Positions 36,128 to 49,042 of a DNA stretch of 64,000 bases are shown in pieces (the first letter of the stretch is position 1; each line of letters opens with the position of its first letter). Position numbers and translations under genes: made by a program. The stretch is from Anisakis pegreffii (taxonomy: Eukaryota; Nematoda; Chromadorea; Rhabditida; Anisakidae), in contig JAPYMA010002476.1 of NCBI GenBank assembly GCA_035041965.1, positions 1-64,000 of the forward strand, written 5' to 3'. A model generated the notes under the pieces. That model was not told where the DNA came from. It saw nothing but the letters and a program-made list of their open reading frames with translations, and did no database searches.

Positions 36128-37692
36128 GTCTAATTACAGACTTGCAGTTTCGATATCGGATGGCATTTAATCAGCATATTCTTCGACTTATATGAGAATC
36201 ACTAATCATCTTTTTTAGACTGCGAAATTCATGCTTTGTGGCTCCTTTTTGGATTTTAACGGTTATTCGCAAAAAAATTATGTAGAATGGTTGAATAAAA
36301 TTTCATTTGCAGAGTGCACGTGAAATTGTCTCAGAAAATGACGCACTTTTCTTTGCGTACTTTTTTCTTTTGCATTATGTGAAAACTCAATCCTATTGAT
36401 GCATCAAAAGAATATCAGAAAACGTTCGTGTACTCTTGTGTGCATTTTTATGAGTAATTTATGATTCATTTCAACACTTAATCGCTTGGATAAAGTTGTT
36501 CCATTTGAAAGTCTTACGAAGCAGTTCACTGATTTTTTTTTCAACAGTTTAGCAAAGAAATTTTCTCTTTGATAGAAATGAGTGTATGTGGTGAGAGGTA
36601 ATTTATTGCCGCTGTAATTCCTTCGAAAATTCTCGTTCTGTTAACCACAGAACATTTAGTTGGAATGTTTTCTGTTCTCCAAATTTGTTTTATGATCGGT
36701 TATTCTAGCAAGCGTGATAGGTGTTTATGAAAAGACGCGAGAAAATTCCATTTGCAAAACAATTTTTCTGTGTACTTTCTTTGAGTTTTCCACGCATGAA
36801 AGATGACAGCAATGCCATATGATCAGTGCAACAGCTGACGTATATTGCTGAGTTTAAGTGAGCAATTGCCGTAAATTAGACAATTATTTGAATTGATATT
36901 CATGGATGTTTACGAAGTGCCTATATGCGACATGCGACAGCAGACTGATAGATTAATGACACATTGATTGGCAATAAAATGAATGATAATTATCCAAATC
37001 CAACTAGTTTCGATGCTATTGCGATAGCCGCAGCAATAACATGCGATTGCATCATTCGGTCCTGTGACCCAGAACGTTTCGTCTCACTTGTATTTTTTTT
37101 TGTACACTTATATTTGTATTCGTCTCACTTATAAGCTGCTCCTGTGATATGTGGTGATGAGTGTAACGATAGTTCAGAGTAACGTCAACGGTTTCAAGAT
37201 TCCTAAAGAGTGAGGTGTTACTATTTAAGTTCCATGAAGTACTGGTTAAAGTAGTCACTTCTAAGCATGGATAGACCCGTACAGCCCGTTGAAAGCTTAT
37301 TTATTCCCAGAGATACTTTCGGCAATGGCGTTTGTCATATTCAGGCTGCGTGATGTTATAAGAACTAAATAAGATGGTTTGAATGCCACACATCGTTCTA
37401 TTGGCTTAAAAACGCCTTAATATTCAAAAAGCTGTAGCCTGACTTAAGAGACCCCGTTCGTCTTCGATGCTATAGATTGCTTTAGGTCATGCGCGCCGTT
37501 CGAAGAGAAAAAAAAACATCTTCTAATTGAGGTCAAGGAAATGAACAAAATCTCAGTTCTGTAGCCAGAACATTTATGAAGATGTGAAGGATTGAAAGTT
37601 GGTGCTGGGCCTTTCAGGCCGCCCGTTTATCACGCGGGGTTGATCGAACAAATTTGCAGCAATTAGCTGAATTATCGCAATTTGTTTGCAAA

Positions 37693-38035
37693 TTATCGCG
37701 TCCGTATTGTTAGCAAATATAAATGATTTATTGGAATGATTACGCTTAGAGATGTTATCAGTGGGGCGGAAAAAGAATCAAAGAAGATGCATTCAATTAT
37801 CAAGTATTTACTAACGTCGAGCAACTGATTGTTTCCAATAATCACGTTTTTTTTTGAATTTTGCAATCTTTTGCCGCAAATTTCCCGTCTCCATTCGATA
37901 TCAGCTTGTTCTTCGTCCTCTTCAACTGACATCAGTGAGGAAATTCCTTTGCGGATTAGAGATGATTCAGTAATCGTTTCACTACAATTTTTGGTTGATA
38001 GCACATGGGAGCACTCCTGCAAGATACGAGCTTAA
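37693..38035. other. Coding-like patch, strand undecided
   Basis: Both strands carry a long open frame. Minus: a good CTTGCAG acceptor just above 38022 precedes ECSHVLSTKNCSET and an acidic segment with SVEEDEEQADIEWRRE. Plus: a frame ending ...SEEIPLRIRDDSVIVSL to a stop at 38035, without a clear acceptor. At most one can be real. The minus reading has the better splice site. No family was recognised. Confidence 0.3.
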
Positions 38036-38385
38036 GCTTCTTATCAATATGCAAAAAAATGAAACTTCAAAGTTCACTGACGATTACCATCATGAGCTCG
38101 TTAGCAGTTCGGCTGGAATGTTTTCTTAGTGTAATACACTATGAAATCAGCTAATAAAAGTACTTTCTCTCGAGAATAAATTATTTTTCGAGTGAACTAT
38201 TTTTACATTAATGAGCTGCTCTATTGCCTCATTTAGACTAGTAGTTTGTCTCATTATTTCTAAACACGTTTCATCGAAATTCTGCTGTTAAATGCTTCCA
38301 ATCATTGGAGAATAATATGCGTTTATCAAGCAATAACAAGGCATTGTATAGTGCTGTTTTTGATCCACATATCACGCAAACTGTT

Positions 38386-38615
38386 CTAACCTCTCACTAT
38401 TCCGTTCTGTTCAATTCCTATAGCCCAAAATTCTGAGAAGCTGTTCTGTTCTGTTCTGTTCTTGCACCTCTTTCGTAGCATATTGAAACAGTTTTGTTCT
38501 GTCGCTGAAAATGTTCTGCTTTCACAACCCAAGATCTGCGGTTGTCCTGTTCTATTCTGGTGAAAGAAAACACAAATGGAGCAGTTCAACTGGAACAGGC
38601 ACATCAACAGCACTG
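38386..38615 (+). repeat. TTCTG/TGTTC-rich dispersed repeat, copy 2
   Basis: A shorter copy of the element at 34144-34489: clustered TTCTGTTCTGTTC words, then AGCAGTTCAACTGGAACAG and ACATCAACAGCACTG, matching the end of copy 1. Same orientation. The copies are diverged, so neither is a recent insertion. Confidence 0.6.
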
Positions 38616-41332
38616 TACTTCGCTGTTTCGATCAACAGAATTAATTTCACTTGTTCAGATAAAATCCCAAATGATAAATGCGCTTGCAAGGGAAATTTTT
38701 GAAAAAAGGACTGTAGGGGTTACTGGGCGTACCATGCACCACCATCGCATTGCCATTCAACTGAAATGCAAACAGAAAATATTACGTACAGTAACGTATG
38801 CATGGAGACAGTAGGTCACGTACTTCTCTTTTACTCACAATCAGAAAAAGCACACGGAAAAATGTGAAAGTTGTGCGTGTGGTTGAAATAAAATTCTATT
38901 ATTTTAATGTGTTCAAACTTGACGAATGAAATTATTCACTCACCAGTGTATTATCAGTAAAATTGATGCTATAGCGGAGTGGAAATAAAGAAATAAAGCA
39001 CTCAACTGGAGAACAGCCACAGAGTCACAAACATTTCCTGCTTTAAAAAAGTCATATGCTACGCCACTAATCACATGATGAGGGATTATCGATGATTCAT
39101 CAGCTTTATGAAAACAAAAGTGAACGATAGATAAGGTCGAATTTGCAGAATTGATCATAAATTGAGTTTTGCAGGCAAGCATATTCCATTGTTGAATTTT
39201 ACGATGCATTATCTTCAAGTCAAATACTGCAATTTTCCCAATTTTGTGGGCTTAAATATTTTTCGTTCTTCAGTCTCTCTTCTCTTGGTTCATTGGCCCA
39301 GTTCCTGATTCGTGCCTAATTTAGCGAAAACTTTGAAAGAATGTTACAGAGGGCGTTAAAACAATACTAGATGCGTTGTCTCTTCCAAGAAAGGACACAT
39401 TAAACTGATAAATTTCTAATTAAATTGATAAAAAAGTAGTTTAGAATTTGTAGAAGTATCGTATTATTGCGCTGGAACGAAGTGCTGTATTGGTAGAGAG
39501 AAGTACATTTGACTGCGACACTCTCGTTTGCTCGTTTTTCCATTCGCACCGCAAAAATATCCTTTCTCAATCAAGCACTGATCGGATGTTAGCGTTACTA
39601 AGCAAAGTCGTTTTATCATGTAATGGAAGTGAAGCCCAATACGTGAACGAAACCAATTATGAACACAAGCAAAAACACTGACGTTTACTATGTTCCGCAA
39701 CTGGCTTCTCCCCCTATTAGATGCTCCTTTACTCGTGAAAATTTTACTTCGTTCAGCTTACCATCAAAAGATTCTCGCACGTTTGATCTATTCTGCCAAA
39801 AGCAAGTTAGCGTATTCACTTTCACACTGACACTGTAACAAACAAATTTTCGTCAACTTCATCGCATTCCCATGAATGTTTTCACCTGTAAAAAATATCA
39901 ATCAAATCCCACTGATATCATCGCACAGCAGTCAATAAGCGCGCCATTAACATCGATCGTTAATTGGCAGTTTTTTTTTCAAGTGGTGTTTACAATTACC
40001 ACGGACAGATAAAGATGATGTAGGTAGTTGAGTGATATTTGAGAGATAAGCCTTTCGATCGTTCATTCGAATTAAACACTCGTACTCAAAAGTGCTATTT
40101 TTTAAAATTCACTTATTGATTTCAGAATTATTTAAGGGACTAATCAGAAATCATTTATGAATATTCATCGGATTACTGCTGAATGGGTGGCAGTCAAACA
40201 ATGAACAATAACTGTGCGTCATTGTTGAGCGAAATGAAATTATGTTGATTCTCTTTTTAATGTTTTCACAAAGCCATATTCGTTGATTGCACTCAAGAAA
40301 ATGCACTTTATGGCGTTGACAAAATTAAGTGAAAATAATGGGGATGACAGCAATTCTTTGTGTTTTCGAAAGAAAGAGGATGAGATTCGCTGAAGATTAC
40401 TGGGATTTAGCTTTGGAAAAGCTATGTGAATTGATTGTATGTGAGGATTTTCTGGACGTCTTTTTTGCAAATGTTTATTCACCACTAGAGATGAACAAGG
40501 AGAGCGGCTTGTAACGATTTTATTCGGGCACTTTCATGAACATCTATTCATCGAGTTATTTCGAATGAATGATACACGCACCTAAGATTCAATCCTTTCT
40601 TTCAGCGATAGCATCTGATAATGCACCATAATACTGTTAATTCTGGAAATATGTATGAGAAGCAGAAACTCAGTAGTTTGCCGAATATGTAAAAATGTTT
40701 TGAGCATCATCGAAACAGACGGGGGAGCGAGGCCACAAAATCCATTACCTTTCAAAGAGCGAACAGAAACCTGTTTAGAAATTGACTGAAATGGAAGCCG
40801 AATAAGAGCTGGTTGAGATCGGGTTTGATTGTCCTAATCATGATCAACAATCTCTGCTTATTAGGTCAAGGAAAATTTGCCGTAATGTTCTTATTTCGGA
40901 AAAAAAATTCGAAAGTTTCGTAAAATTTCCTGCGATTTCGCTAATCCTCTGCACAAAAATATCACAACAGTCCATGCACTTTGCGCTTACACAAGCAAAC
41001 CTGTTCTCTCACAAAAGCTTGTTTTTATTTGGTCGAAAATATCGCTCAACTTCATATTGATACCAACCGAATGATTCTCGTGCTTGTGGTGATCATGCTG
41101 ACGATGATCTGAAAGTATTATTGATAGGCAGATATACCGCTTTTTTGAAATGAATCCATGTTTCGGCCGACGATTTTGTTTTAACTAAAAACATTCGTGT
41201 ACTCACCCCAGTTCATTTTCGCTCTTTTCGTCCTGAAATCGATCATTATTTTGAATTTGGTCGATAATATTTCGGAATTTCAATTATTCCGTCCAGTTGC
41301 ATCACTGAATTCAAATTGCAGTTGTACGTCAA

Positions 41333-42913
41333 ATCGTTGCCTCTTCGAGAGTCCCACACCAGCGTTGTCATTGGATTTTTACACAACACAACTGAACAAA
41401 GCACTCGGAACACGATTCACTGCCAAACTTTATTCAACATCCACAGCCTTTGGTGAGTGTTTAGCTTGAATCATTTCGATTTTTTGTCGCGAAGAACGCA
41501 TGAATGATGGGGTCAAATATTTAGGCACATCAAACCTCAGGTGGTGTCATTTCCCATTGTTTCGTTTGAATGGAACCCGAAAATTTACAATTCGAATATC
41601 CAGTTCAATTCTGACTCTGACAAATGAATTGTAATCATATATATATATAGGCTGAATTATCCTGATCCGCAAGAGAACAGACTTTAGCTAGTGCTTCATA
41701 GCGATAATGGAAAAAAAAGAAGACTGTTGCAATCAGTGATATCAATTTGAATTGTTTGTTGCAAGTGATCAGAAGTTAGATGTCATCGATTTGTTTCTGA
41801 TATTTCAGACGAAGAACACTCACTGATAACCGATTGGGGAATTGTGTTGGTGGTAACAGCCGTATTCCTGATCGTGCTCTTAAGTATCTCGTATTTATTC
41901 TACATGAAACGAAATCTTTTGCTCAGAAGGATTTTTAATCTGCTCAGTAACAGTGGTGCGTCATTCGATTTTCTCAAAATACCACTTCAGAAAATTCAGT
42001 CTGAGCGTTGCAAATATATGAGCTGTATTTTATGAATTAAGATCCGAAGAGAGTTTTACATATGGTGGTGTTATAGCTGACTTGAATGGTAGTGCTCTAG
42101 GTGAGTTTGGCTTGACTGATACAATTCTATGTTGACGCTTTGTCTTTGGAAACAAAGTAGTATGATATAACTTGTTCACATTTTTAGACTGAATTGAGAA
42201 TCAGTATGATGCTGAGGAGGTTCATCCTATTGCAAGTAAGCTACTAGATGAGCTGATAAATGGAGTTGTTGACGACATATTATTTCATGTGAAGAGACGA
42301 AGCAGTTCAGGCTTTGCGTTTTCTTAAATGACGACAAATAATGGAGTCCATGATGGAGTTATTCAAAAATTCAGCGATAGATATGCATCTAGATAGCAAT
42401 CATAATTACTTTGCTTGATGGAAACTGATCATTACTCTCAGCTGATAGAAACTGATCACACTGTACTTATTTATGATATAGGCTAGAAATTCTCATATTC
42501 CTCCAAAAAAAATCAGACATCCCAACTTCAGTTACTTCCAATCAATGCCACCAATTTATGTTTTCTGGTTGCATTTTGAAAGCTGACTTTCAGATGCTTC
42601 AAAGTCAGCGCAGGCAAAGAAGAAGGAGGCGAGTGGGTGCGATAAAACAGCACCAATCTATCGCAGACAACCTCGCACGAGTATACCCTCAGTGCATATC
42701 CCCAACTTTGAACCGATGCCTACAATTGCTGAAGAGGATAATGAGGTTTGTATAAAGTTGTTGAAAACATTGCAACTATTCAATTGATGGAATGCGGTTT
42801 GGAATATGGCGTGAATGTATTGGCAACACTCATTTACACGAAAAATATGTGTCACATTGCAGCCGTTCCACATTCGTAATGGATATCGAAAAGTTCTGTC
42901 AAAAAATTTTTAA
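41333..42913 (+). CDS. Predicted single-pass membrane protein, C-terminal part (CUB-like end, TM helix, cytoplasmic tail)
   Basis: An exon ending at 41452 reads CTSNRCLFESPTPALSLDFY, then GTRFTAKLYS, like the last strands of a CUB domain. Its acceptor is ambiguous (41213, 41300 or 41333; the frame is open from 41185). The exon starting 41809 joins in phase: DEEHSLITDWGIVL, then the transmembrane helix VVTAVFLIVLLSISYLFY and the stop-transfer MKRN. Later exons give a hydrophilic tail: one ending at 42100 (ADLNGSAL), then 42594-42745 (SGCDKTAPIYRRQ, IPSVHIPNFEPMP, then an acidic TIAEEDNE) and a terminal exon 42863-42913 (PFHIRNGYRKVLSKNF, stop). Phases of the last three join. The donor of the TM exon is uncertain (near 41949-41958). 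Architecture resembles NETO/SOL/LEV-10-type CUB receptor accessory proteins, but this is inference. Confidence 0.5.
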
Positions 42914-45900
42914 CCATTATTCTCTGATCGTGAATTACTAATATCAGAATCAATAAGTGCAAAGTTGAACTGTGAATATTTGAAGTGTTATGCTAAAATC
43001 ATATGTAAAATATTCCCAATGATATTCTCTGAAAAATTGGCATCCTGTATGAGTTTACGACATCCAGTTGGGATCAGTAAGGACAGAGATTGAGGATTCC
43101 AAAGTCACAACTACAATGCAAATTGCCATTGCCAATTAATTTTAAAATATGAATTTTTTGCGTTCAGTGACCGAAAAGTGCATGATTTTCAGCTGTAAGT
43201 GATTTCAAACTGCAATCTTTTAGTGAAAATAACGAACGAACAATTCGGTTCTCTTGTTCATCGGATGAAAGGGAGCATGAAAAGTTTGACCGTGTCATAT
43301 GAAGGTATTTTTCGAAATTCGTTCATCAGATGAAAATGATGGAACTTGCAGATAGCTGAAAGTGACGCATCTTCAGTGCCAAATTCACGCAGGAACTCCT
43401 CGTTGGAACGGCCATCGATTCGTGTATTATAATAAGTGAGAGGTCATCGGTCAATCAGTGAATCTTTCATGTCATTCCAACATATCTAACGTACATTTAT
43501 GTCGTGTTCATGGGAGGACATTCACATTTGTCATCGTCGCAACAATTCTTTTTCGTGTCTTTCAACTTCAAACCTGATCTGATCTGATCGATCGATATGT
43601 TTTGGGGTTTGACCGAGATAGGACTTCTTTGTCGGTGGCTTGTGATTTTCTATTGAGGAGCTGTTAGCGTCATTCGAAAGGGTCCTTTCAACATTTCGAG
43701 ATAGGTGCTTGCAACTATGCCCCAGTGCAATAAGTTGATCGAATTCGAAACCTTCAAGAAATCCTAGTCTGACGTCTTCTAATGATCAGTTGAACCGAGA
43801 TTACTGTAGAGTTCGTCAGTTTCTTAGCTATTAGCTTCTTAAACTCATCCAGGCTAGATTCAAGCAATCCGGTCCCGGTGGCAACTTATCTGATTGCAGA
43901 ATACAACTTGACAAGCTGATGACCACATCAATACGTTGATATCAATCGTTTCTGCAAAATTGTCCACCCAACATTCCCATGTGATCATTCATAATGTGCT
44001 TCATTGCTTGTAAATTGTTATTGTTAATTGTTATGAGTCAGCCCATTGTACAATCTGTTAGCGTACTGAATCGTGCTTAGCTCCAGATATTATTTATAAA
44101 GATTCTTCATAATGTGAGATTAACTGGTAATCATTTTCAACACTGATGAAATGGTATACTTAGAACTATCTTGCACATATTTCGTATCATTTGCACACTG
44201 CAATATTACAGAACACATTCTACATGGAAGTTGAAGTGAAGATTTCCTTTCCTCAAGTTTCGAACGGACCTCAGGATGTCCTTCTGGAGTATGTGAAAAT
44301 GATGTATTTCTTTGAAAGAACCGTTAAGATAGCAATTATGATTCGGTACAACACATCTAGGAGAAACGCGGAGTACTTTTGTATACGGTAGAGATGACTT
44401 AAAAGGAAATGAGCCTACGAGATCAAAGAGTTGCTGAAAAGAGGACAACGAAAACGATTGACAGACAGACGAGCGATCTGAATGGATAATATGAGAGAAG
44501 GATGGGATGTCGGAGATCAGACCTCCTTGAAGTATGCATACGTATATTTATCGAGAGTACGACATGCTGAAGCATTGATTTGCCTGATAGCAACTGTAAT
44601 CATTGTCATTTAAACCAGAGATATTGAACAACTTGAACGGACACAAATTTTAAACAGAGTTATGTAGGTAACGGGATGTTGGAGGCCGAGGACTAGTGTT
44701 GGTTGTATGGGCAGAATCGACAATCCATGCTAGGTAGTGCAACGCTCTGGTTTAACATTGTCTTTTATTTAAAATTGCGAAACATTCCCCATTAGTGGAT
44801 GTTTGCTATGAGCGCAAAAGGCATTTCATTGTGACATGACGATTTAACTGACAATAATGGTTGCCGCAGTACACGAATTGGTGATCTTTAACGTTTGAAA
44901 CGTTGAATCATTCGTTTCTTCTCTTTGAGCGAAACCGTTATGAAGAATGTTAAAATGTTGAATGATTTCCGAATTTTACAATAGTGGTTCAATATCTCGT
45001 CTCTATTCGAACTTATTTGTCGATTAAGTGAAGGAGAGAAAAACGCTCATATTTTCTTGAATTGATTGTTGCGTACCGGTTCTGCGCACTTTCAGAATTA
45101 CATCGGTCATGCATTTTCTAAGTGTTTTTATTCCTTTGCTCTACCCTGATGGCGAAAGTGCATGGACAATGTTGAAAATTAATTTGTAACAAACTGATGC
45201 CATCATCGAACAAAAAAAAACGTCCATTCACTGCACACTCCAAAAATGGAGCCATATCTATTAATTAACACTCCTTAATCGTTTTGTTCAGTTTTTTCTC
45301 GAACATCGCAGTAAACTTAATTAACGATTAAAATCACAGCTTTTGACATTCATTTAACTTCAACCAAAATTTCATGATTCGAAAAGAATTTTAATCATTG
45401 GTAATTTTTAAGAAGAACAAAAACGGAAACTGTCTCCAGTGAATGTGTCCTTTCTTGAACTGATAATTTCGAAATTTTATTGCCACATACCACTCAGCAA
45501 TGTGAGCATCACAATATCTGTATAGAGCGATTTTGCTGACAGTCATAGATCAGTCTTAGAATTCCCGTCCAGAATGGTAAGACATTCACGTCGGAACCGC
45601 GTTAAGTCAGATTTATACGGGGAAAATACTTCGATGGCATAATTAAATGTGACACTTATCCAAATTAACATGTGAATGACGCATTACATGTGCAGCGTTG
45701 AAGGATACATGAGCGATAAAATCAGTCACAAGGAATAATTCTTTTTGCACAAGGATAATGCACGAGGCACATATGAAATTTCATAAAGCCTTTTTTTGGA
45801 GTTTGAAGTGTTTCATTTAACAGGGAAGCAGCGAAAAAATCGTCTACAATTGCACATGATGCTTGATCACCAACGAATACTCTGAACAACACATGAAAAT

Positions 45901-46186
45901 TTGTACTTTGCTACAAAATCAAGACTAGCAATCAAATGCACTAACGATATAACTAAACAGTTTCAACTGAAAACTTCTGTAGATTCCGACGAATTCGTTT
46001 TGACTCTTATGTGTGAAAATCTGACGGGATTCACCATAGTTGTATGAGTCCTATATATTCTGGCATGAATGAATCTGGTGAATAAGATCAAAACAGTGAT
46101 GAACCAGATCAATCGAAGCCTATTGTACGAAAGCAAATATGAGTTATAAGTGATAACAATCGAGTTGCATTGTTCTTTCAATTGGT
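42914..46186. other. Intergenic region, no supported gene
   Basis: No complete exon chain is found on either strand. The stretch 44200-44600 has retroelement-like character (KRTTKTIDRQT, then NMREGWD and LSRVRHAEA in different plus frames), possibly a decayed LINE 3' end, but it is too broken to name. The interval 43560-43900 has mildly higher GC without any recognisable feature. Confidence 0.4.
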
Positions 46187-46191
46187 TTATT
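46186..46191 (-). terminator. Poly(A) signal overlapping the DM-gene stop codon
   Basis: On the minus strand the last codons read CAA TAA ACC, so an AATAAA hexamer includes the stop codon of the DM gene. No other canonical hexamer was noticed in the next ~200 bp on that strand. If it is used, the 3' UTR would be only about 15-25 nt. Confidence 0.45.
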
Positions 46192-49042
46192 GAACGTTGA
46201 GTGTGTAGAATAAATTTGGGTTATGCTGTTGAAAGAGAGTCTCTAAATGACGGACACTACTGAGGAAATCAGTCATTGTGTTCATCTCTTCGGGAATCTG
46301 GCCCACTGTAGGCTCGAATGGTAACGACGGTAAAGCTCCGGCAAAGAAGGGCCTGTTCTCGAAGGGCATCATCGGTGCGATGGGGATGGGTGACGGTAAC
46401 GCTGGTGAGCATGATAGCACTGAGCTGGATGGCTGACGGTCAGTTGGATGACATCTGCTCAAAGAGTTGAGGCTGTGCGATAAGGCGACTTCGAGTGACA
46501 ATCTTGCGCTGGCATCAGCATTCAATGAGCCAAGTAACATATTCTGCAATCCAAGAAAGCGTTACTGTTTGCTTTGTTGCCATCACCACTGCAGTCATGA
46601 TTTATTAATTGCTTATTGCTGTCGGGCATATGGCACTACCAAATTTTTTCGCATATCAAAAACTTGTTTGATCTTTTTTAGGTTTCACTACCCAAAACGG
46701 TGCACAAAGTATCTTAATAGGTCTGTAAATCAACGCAAAGAAACAAAACTTCACAGAAGTTTCAACATTCTCGTTAATAAACTGCCGAACAGATCGGTCC
46801 ATCGATTCATAATTAATTTGATTTTTAATTCGTTGATAAAATATTGCAACTCACTTCGTGGTTGGTTGTAGTAACAGCACTGAGTGGGAATATGAAGGGT
46901 AGACCAAAAGGATTCCAATCTGATAGCGTTGGCGACATCAGTTTCTCGTCATCTTTGAGTGCTTTAATTGTTGCGTTTGCTGGTGTTGAACAGTCAGATG
47001 TGCACGATGAGTTGGACCGCGGTGAGGCTGAATTCATCAATTAAAACTCAAACTTCATGAAATTATCTCTTTATTGATGAGCTCTTTAAAAATCGCCGCG
47101 TGAATCTTGAACAGCTTGGGACACAACGAATTATCTCAGTCAAACAAGTATGTTCAAGGAAGTGTTCTTAATAAGAACAGCATCTGAAGTAACGGTGTTG
47201 ACCTGAGGATCGTGAAAAATACTGAACTCGATAAGAAATCATTCGATTTTTAACACTTCATTTCCTGTTGAAAATGTATCAGCACAAGGATCAATGATGT
47301 TCGAGTTTTTCATTGGAATAGAACTAGTTTCTATAATGAGAAATTAGCAAAATAAATGATATATGATGATTATCTCGTTTCGGTGTTCGATTTGCAAACA
47401 GAGTTTCTCTAGACAATCATCACTCAAATGTCATCTCATTTCAAATTCAATGAACGTTTTCAGAAATTCAATCTTCTGATTGTTTTCTGCTGCAGTGTTT
47501 GTGGAAAACAACAGACTGTTTGTGAGGAGACAACAAAAATGAAAGTTGGTCGCATTAATGAATGCTGCTTATTTAATTAAATAGTTACCATATTCAATAA
47601 CACTTTTATTAATGGTTGTTGATTGTGTTGTGGAGAGTGGTGATGATGTCTGAATGACGGATGAAGATAGCGTGCTTGATGAGGACGATGTGGATGAAGA
47701 AGAGCCTTTCAAATGCTGATCCAGTTTACGTCTCGTCTCGATCAACTCACATTGCTCACATGTACATTCTGCGTATCGACAGTGCCGCTTGTGATCCTGG
47801 AGAAATTGTCGTTAAATTTGCATTCTCTCAGAAGCAATTCTCTGAGATTTGTGAATTTGTGAAACATTTAAAGCAGAAAATGGGAGCAAAGTGTTGGCAA
47901 ATGATCAGCCCTCTTGAAGATTTTTGCTTTTAATGGTGGTAAATGATAGTTAGCAGAATACGCGAGTCATTATTCACATTGATTTCCGATGGAAAGGACC
48001 AGTTTCGAACATCCAAAATGAGCAATTATGAGTTTTGACCATACAATGACTACCAACCTTTTTCCACATAAGAACACCATGATTTTTACACTTCTGACAG
48101 AAATAACACATATTTTTTGCTTCGATTGCTGAACTCAGATCGGCAGCCTGCAATCATGAAATGTTAGAAAATCTCGCAAAACTGCATCGTTTTCATGGAG
48201 CGTAGTTATTTCGGGATATGGTAAAACTGAGACGCGATGGGTTGTGCATAATGCGATCACTCACGGAAATTTTCTCGCCACCACTGTCGCATCGGTTCAT
48301 AGGGATGACATCCGCTTCAGTTGGCTCTGATGTTCGCTGAAACTTCTTATCTTGGGCTCTTCGTAATCTGATCTGTGTACTCATTATGCGGCGTCGTTGA
48401 CGGATCAAAAGGCACTGAAACTGACCAGGTTTTATTCAGCAGAAACGGTACAGCTAAGAGAAACCCTTCTTTCACATCTTTCTAGCATTCAGGTTATTCG
48501 AGTAAACAGCAAACACATGAATCATCTCAATCAACGCACACTATTCGATTTCAAATCCAAAAAGTCTTTCAGAACAGTGACAGCTTTCAGGCCTCTACGA
48601 TCTCCTCGTCGAATGACAGGTCGCCATTCCCTTCCTTTCAACAGCCTGAGTGAACATGATCTCTATGTCAACTGACAACCTGCTACTTACGAAAATCGAA
48701 AAAGCTGACGAAAAATCAAGAAACTGATCAAGCAATTTGTTGTTAAAAATTCGCCTGTCAAGCGAACCACTTTTTGTGATCAAACAAGCTTAGTGCAAAT
48801 ATTGCTGAATAATTACGGGGAAAATCAACTAAAAATGATTTGCCATCTTCTACAATTCACTGCAATCGTTCAAAGTTACTCTGTGAAAAACCATGAAAAA
48901 AAAAGTTTGGGAAACATAAATTTCACGAATGGAATTTCCATGCTCACCCTTGAACAATCACAATTCTTATAGCTGCAATTATGGCCTTTTGTCTCAATCA
49001 TCACTCCATGCTGACGACACATTCCACAGTAGCGTTTCACAT
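46187..49042 (-). CDS. Double DM-domain transcription factor (MAB-3/DMD-3 type), 5' end not found
   Basis: DM proteins bind the DNA minor groove through intertwined zinc modules. The nematode members with two DM domains, MAB-3 and DMD-3, direct male-specific differentiation. Minus-strand exons in transcript order: 49042-48948, 48414-48265, 48147-48058, 47796-47589, 47027-46855, 46543-46187; all phases join and the stop is TAA (about 355 aa). DM-A spans the first two exons: RYCGMCRQHGVMIETKGHNC, NCDCSR, then CLLIRQRRRIMSTQIRLRRA. DM-B spans the next two: CQKCKNHGVLMW and DHKRHCRYAECTCEQCELIE. A Ser/Thr-rich linker and a Pro-rich C-terminal region follow (PFENRPFFAGALPSLPF). DM-A has only one residue between H and the next Cys, where three are usual. 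Ending DM-A with QIRLRRAQ and DM-B with a short RRKLDQHL tail suggests DMD-3 rather than MAB-3, at low certainty. The initiator exon must lie above 49042. Confidence 0.85.

Noticed and set aside
37600..37670. Possible tRNA (B-box-like string on the minus strand in a GC-rich patch)
   Set aside because: No acceptor stem, anticodon arm or A box can be folded around it. Only a short GGCCT/AGGCC hairpin is present.
44206..44600. Decayed retrotransposon 3' end
   Set aside because: A few tail-like words occur in different frames, but there is no continuous match strong enough to assign a family.
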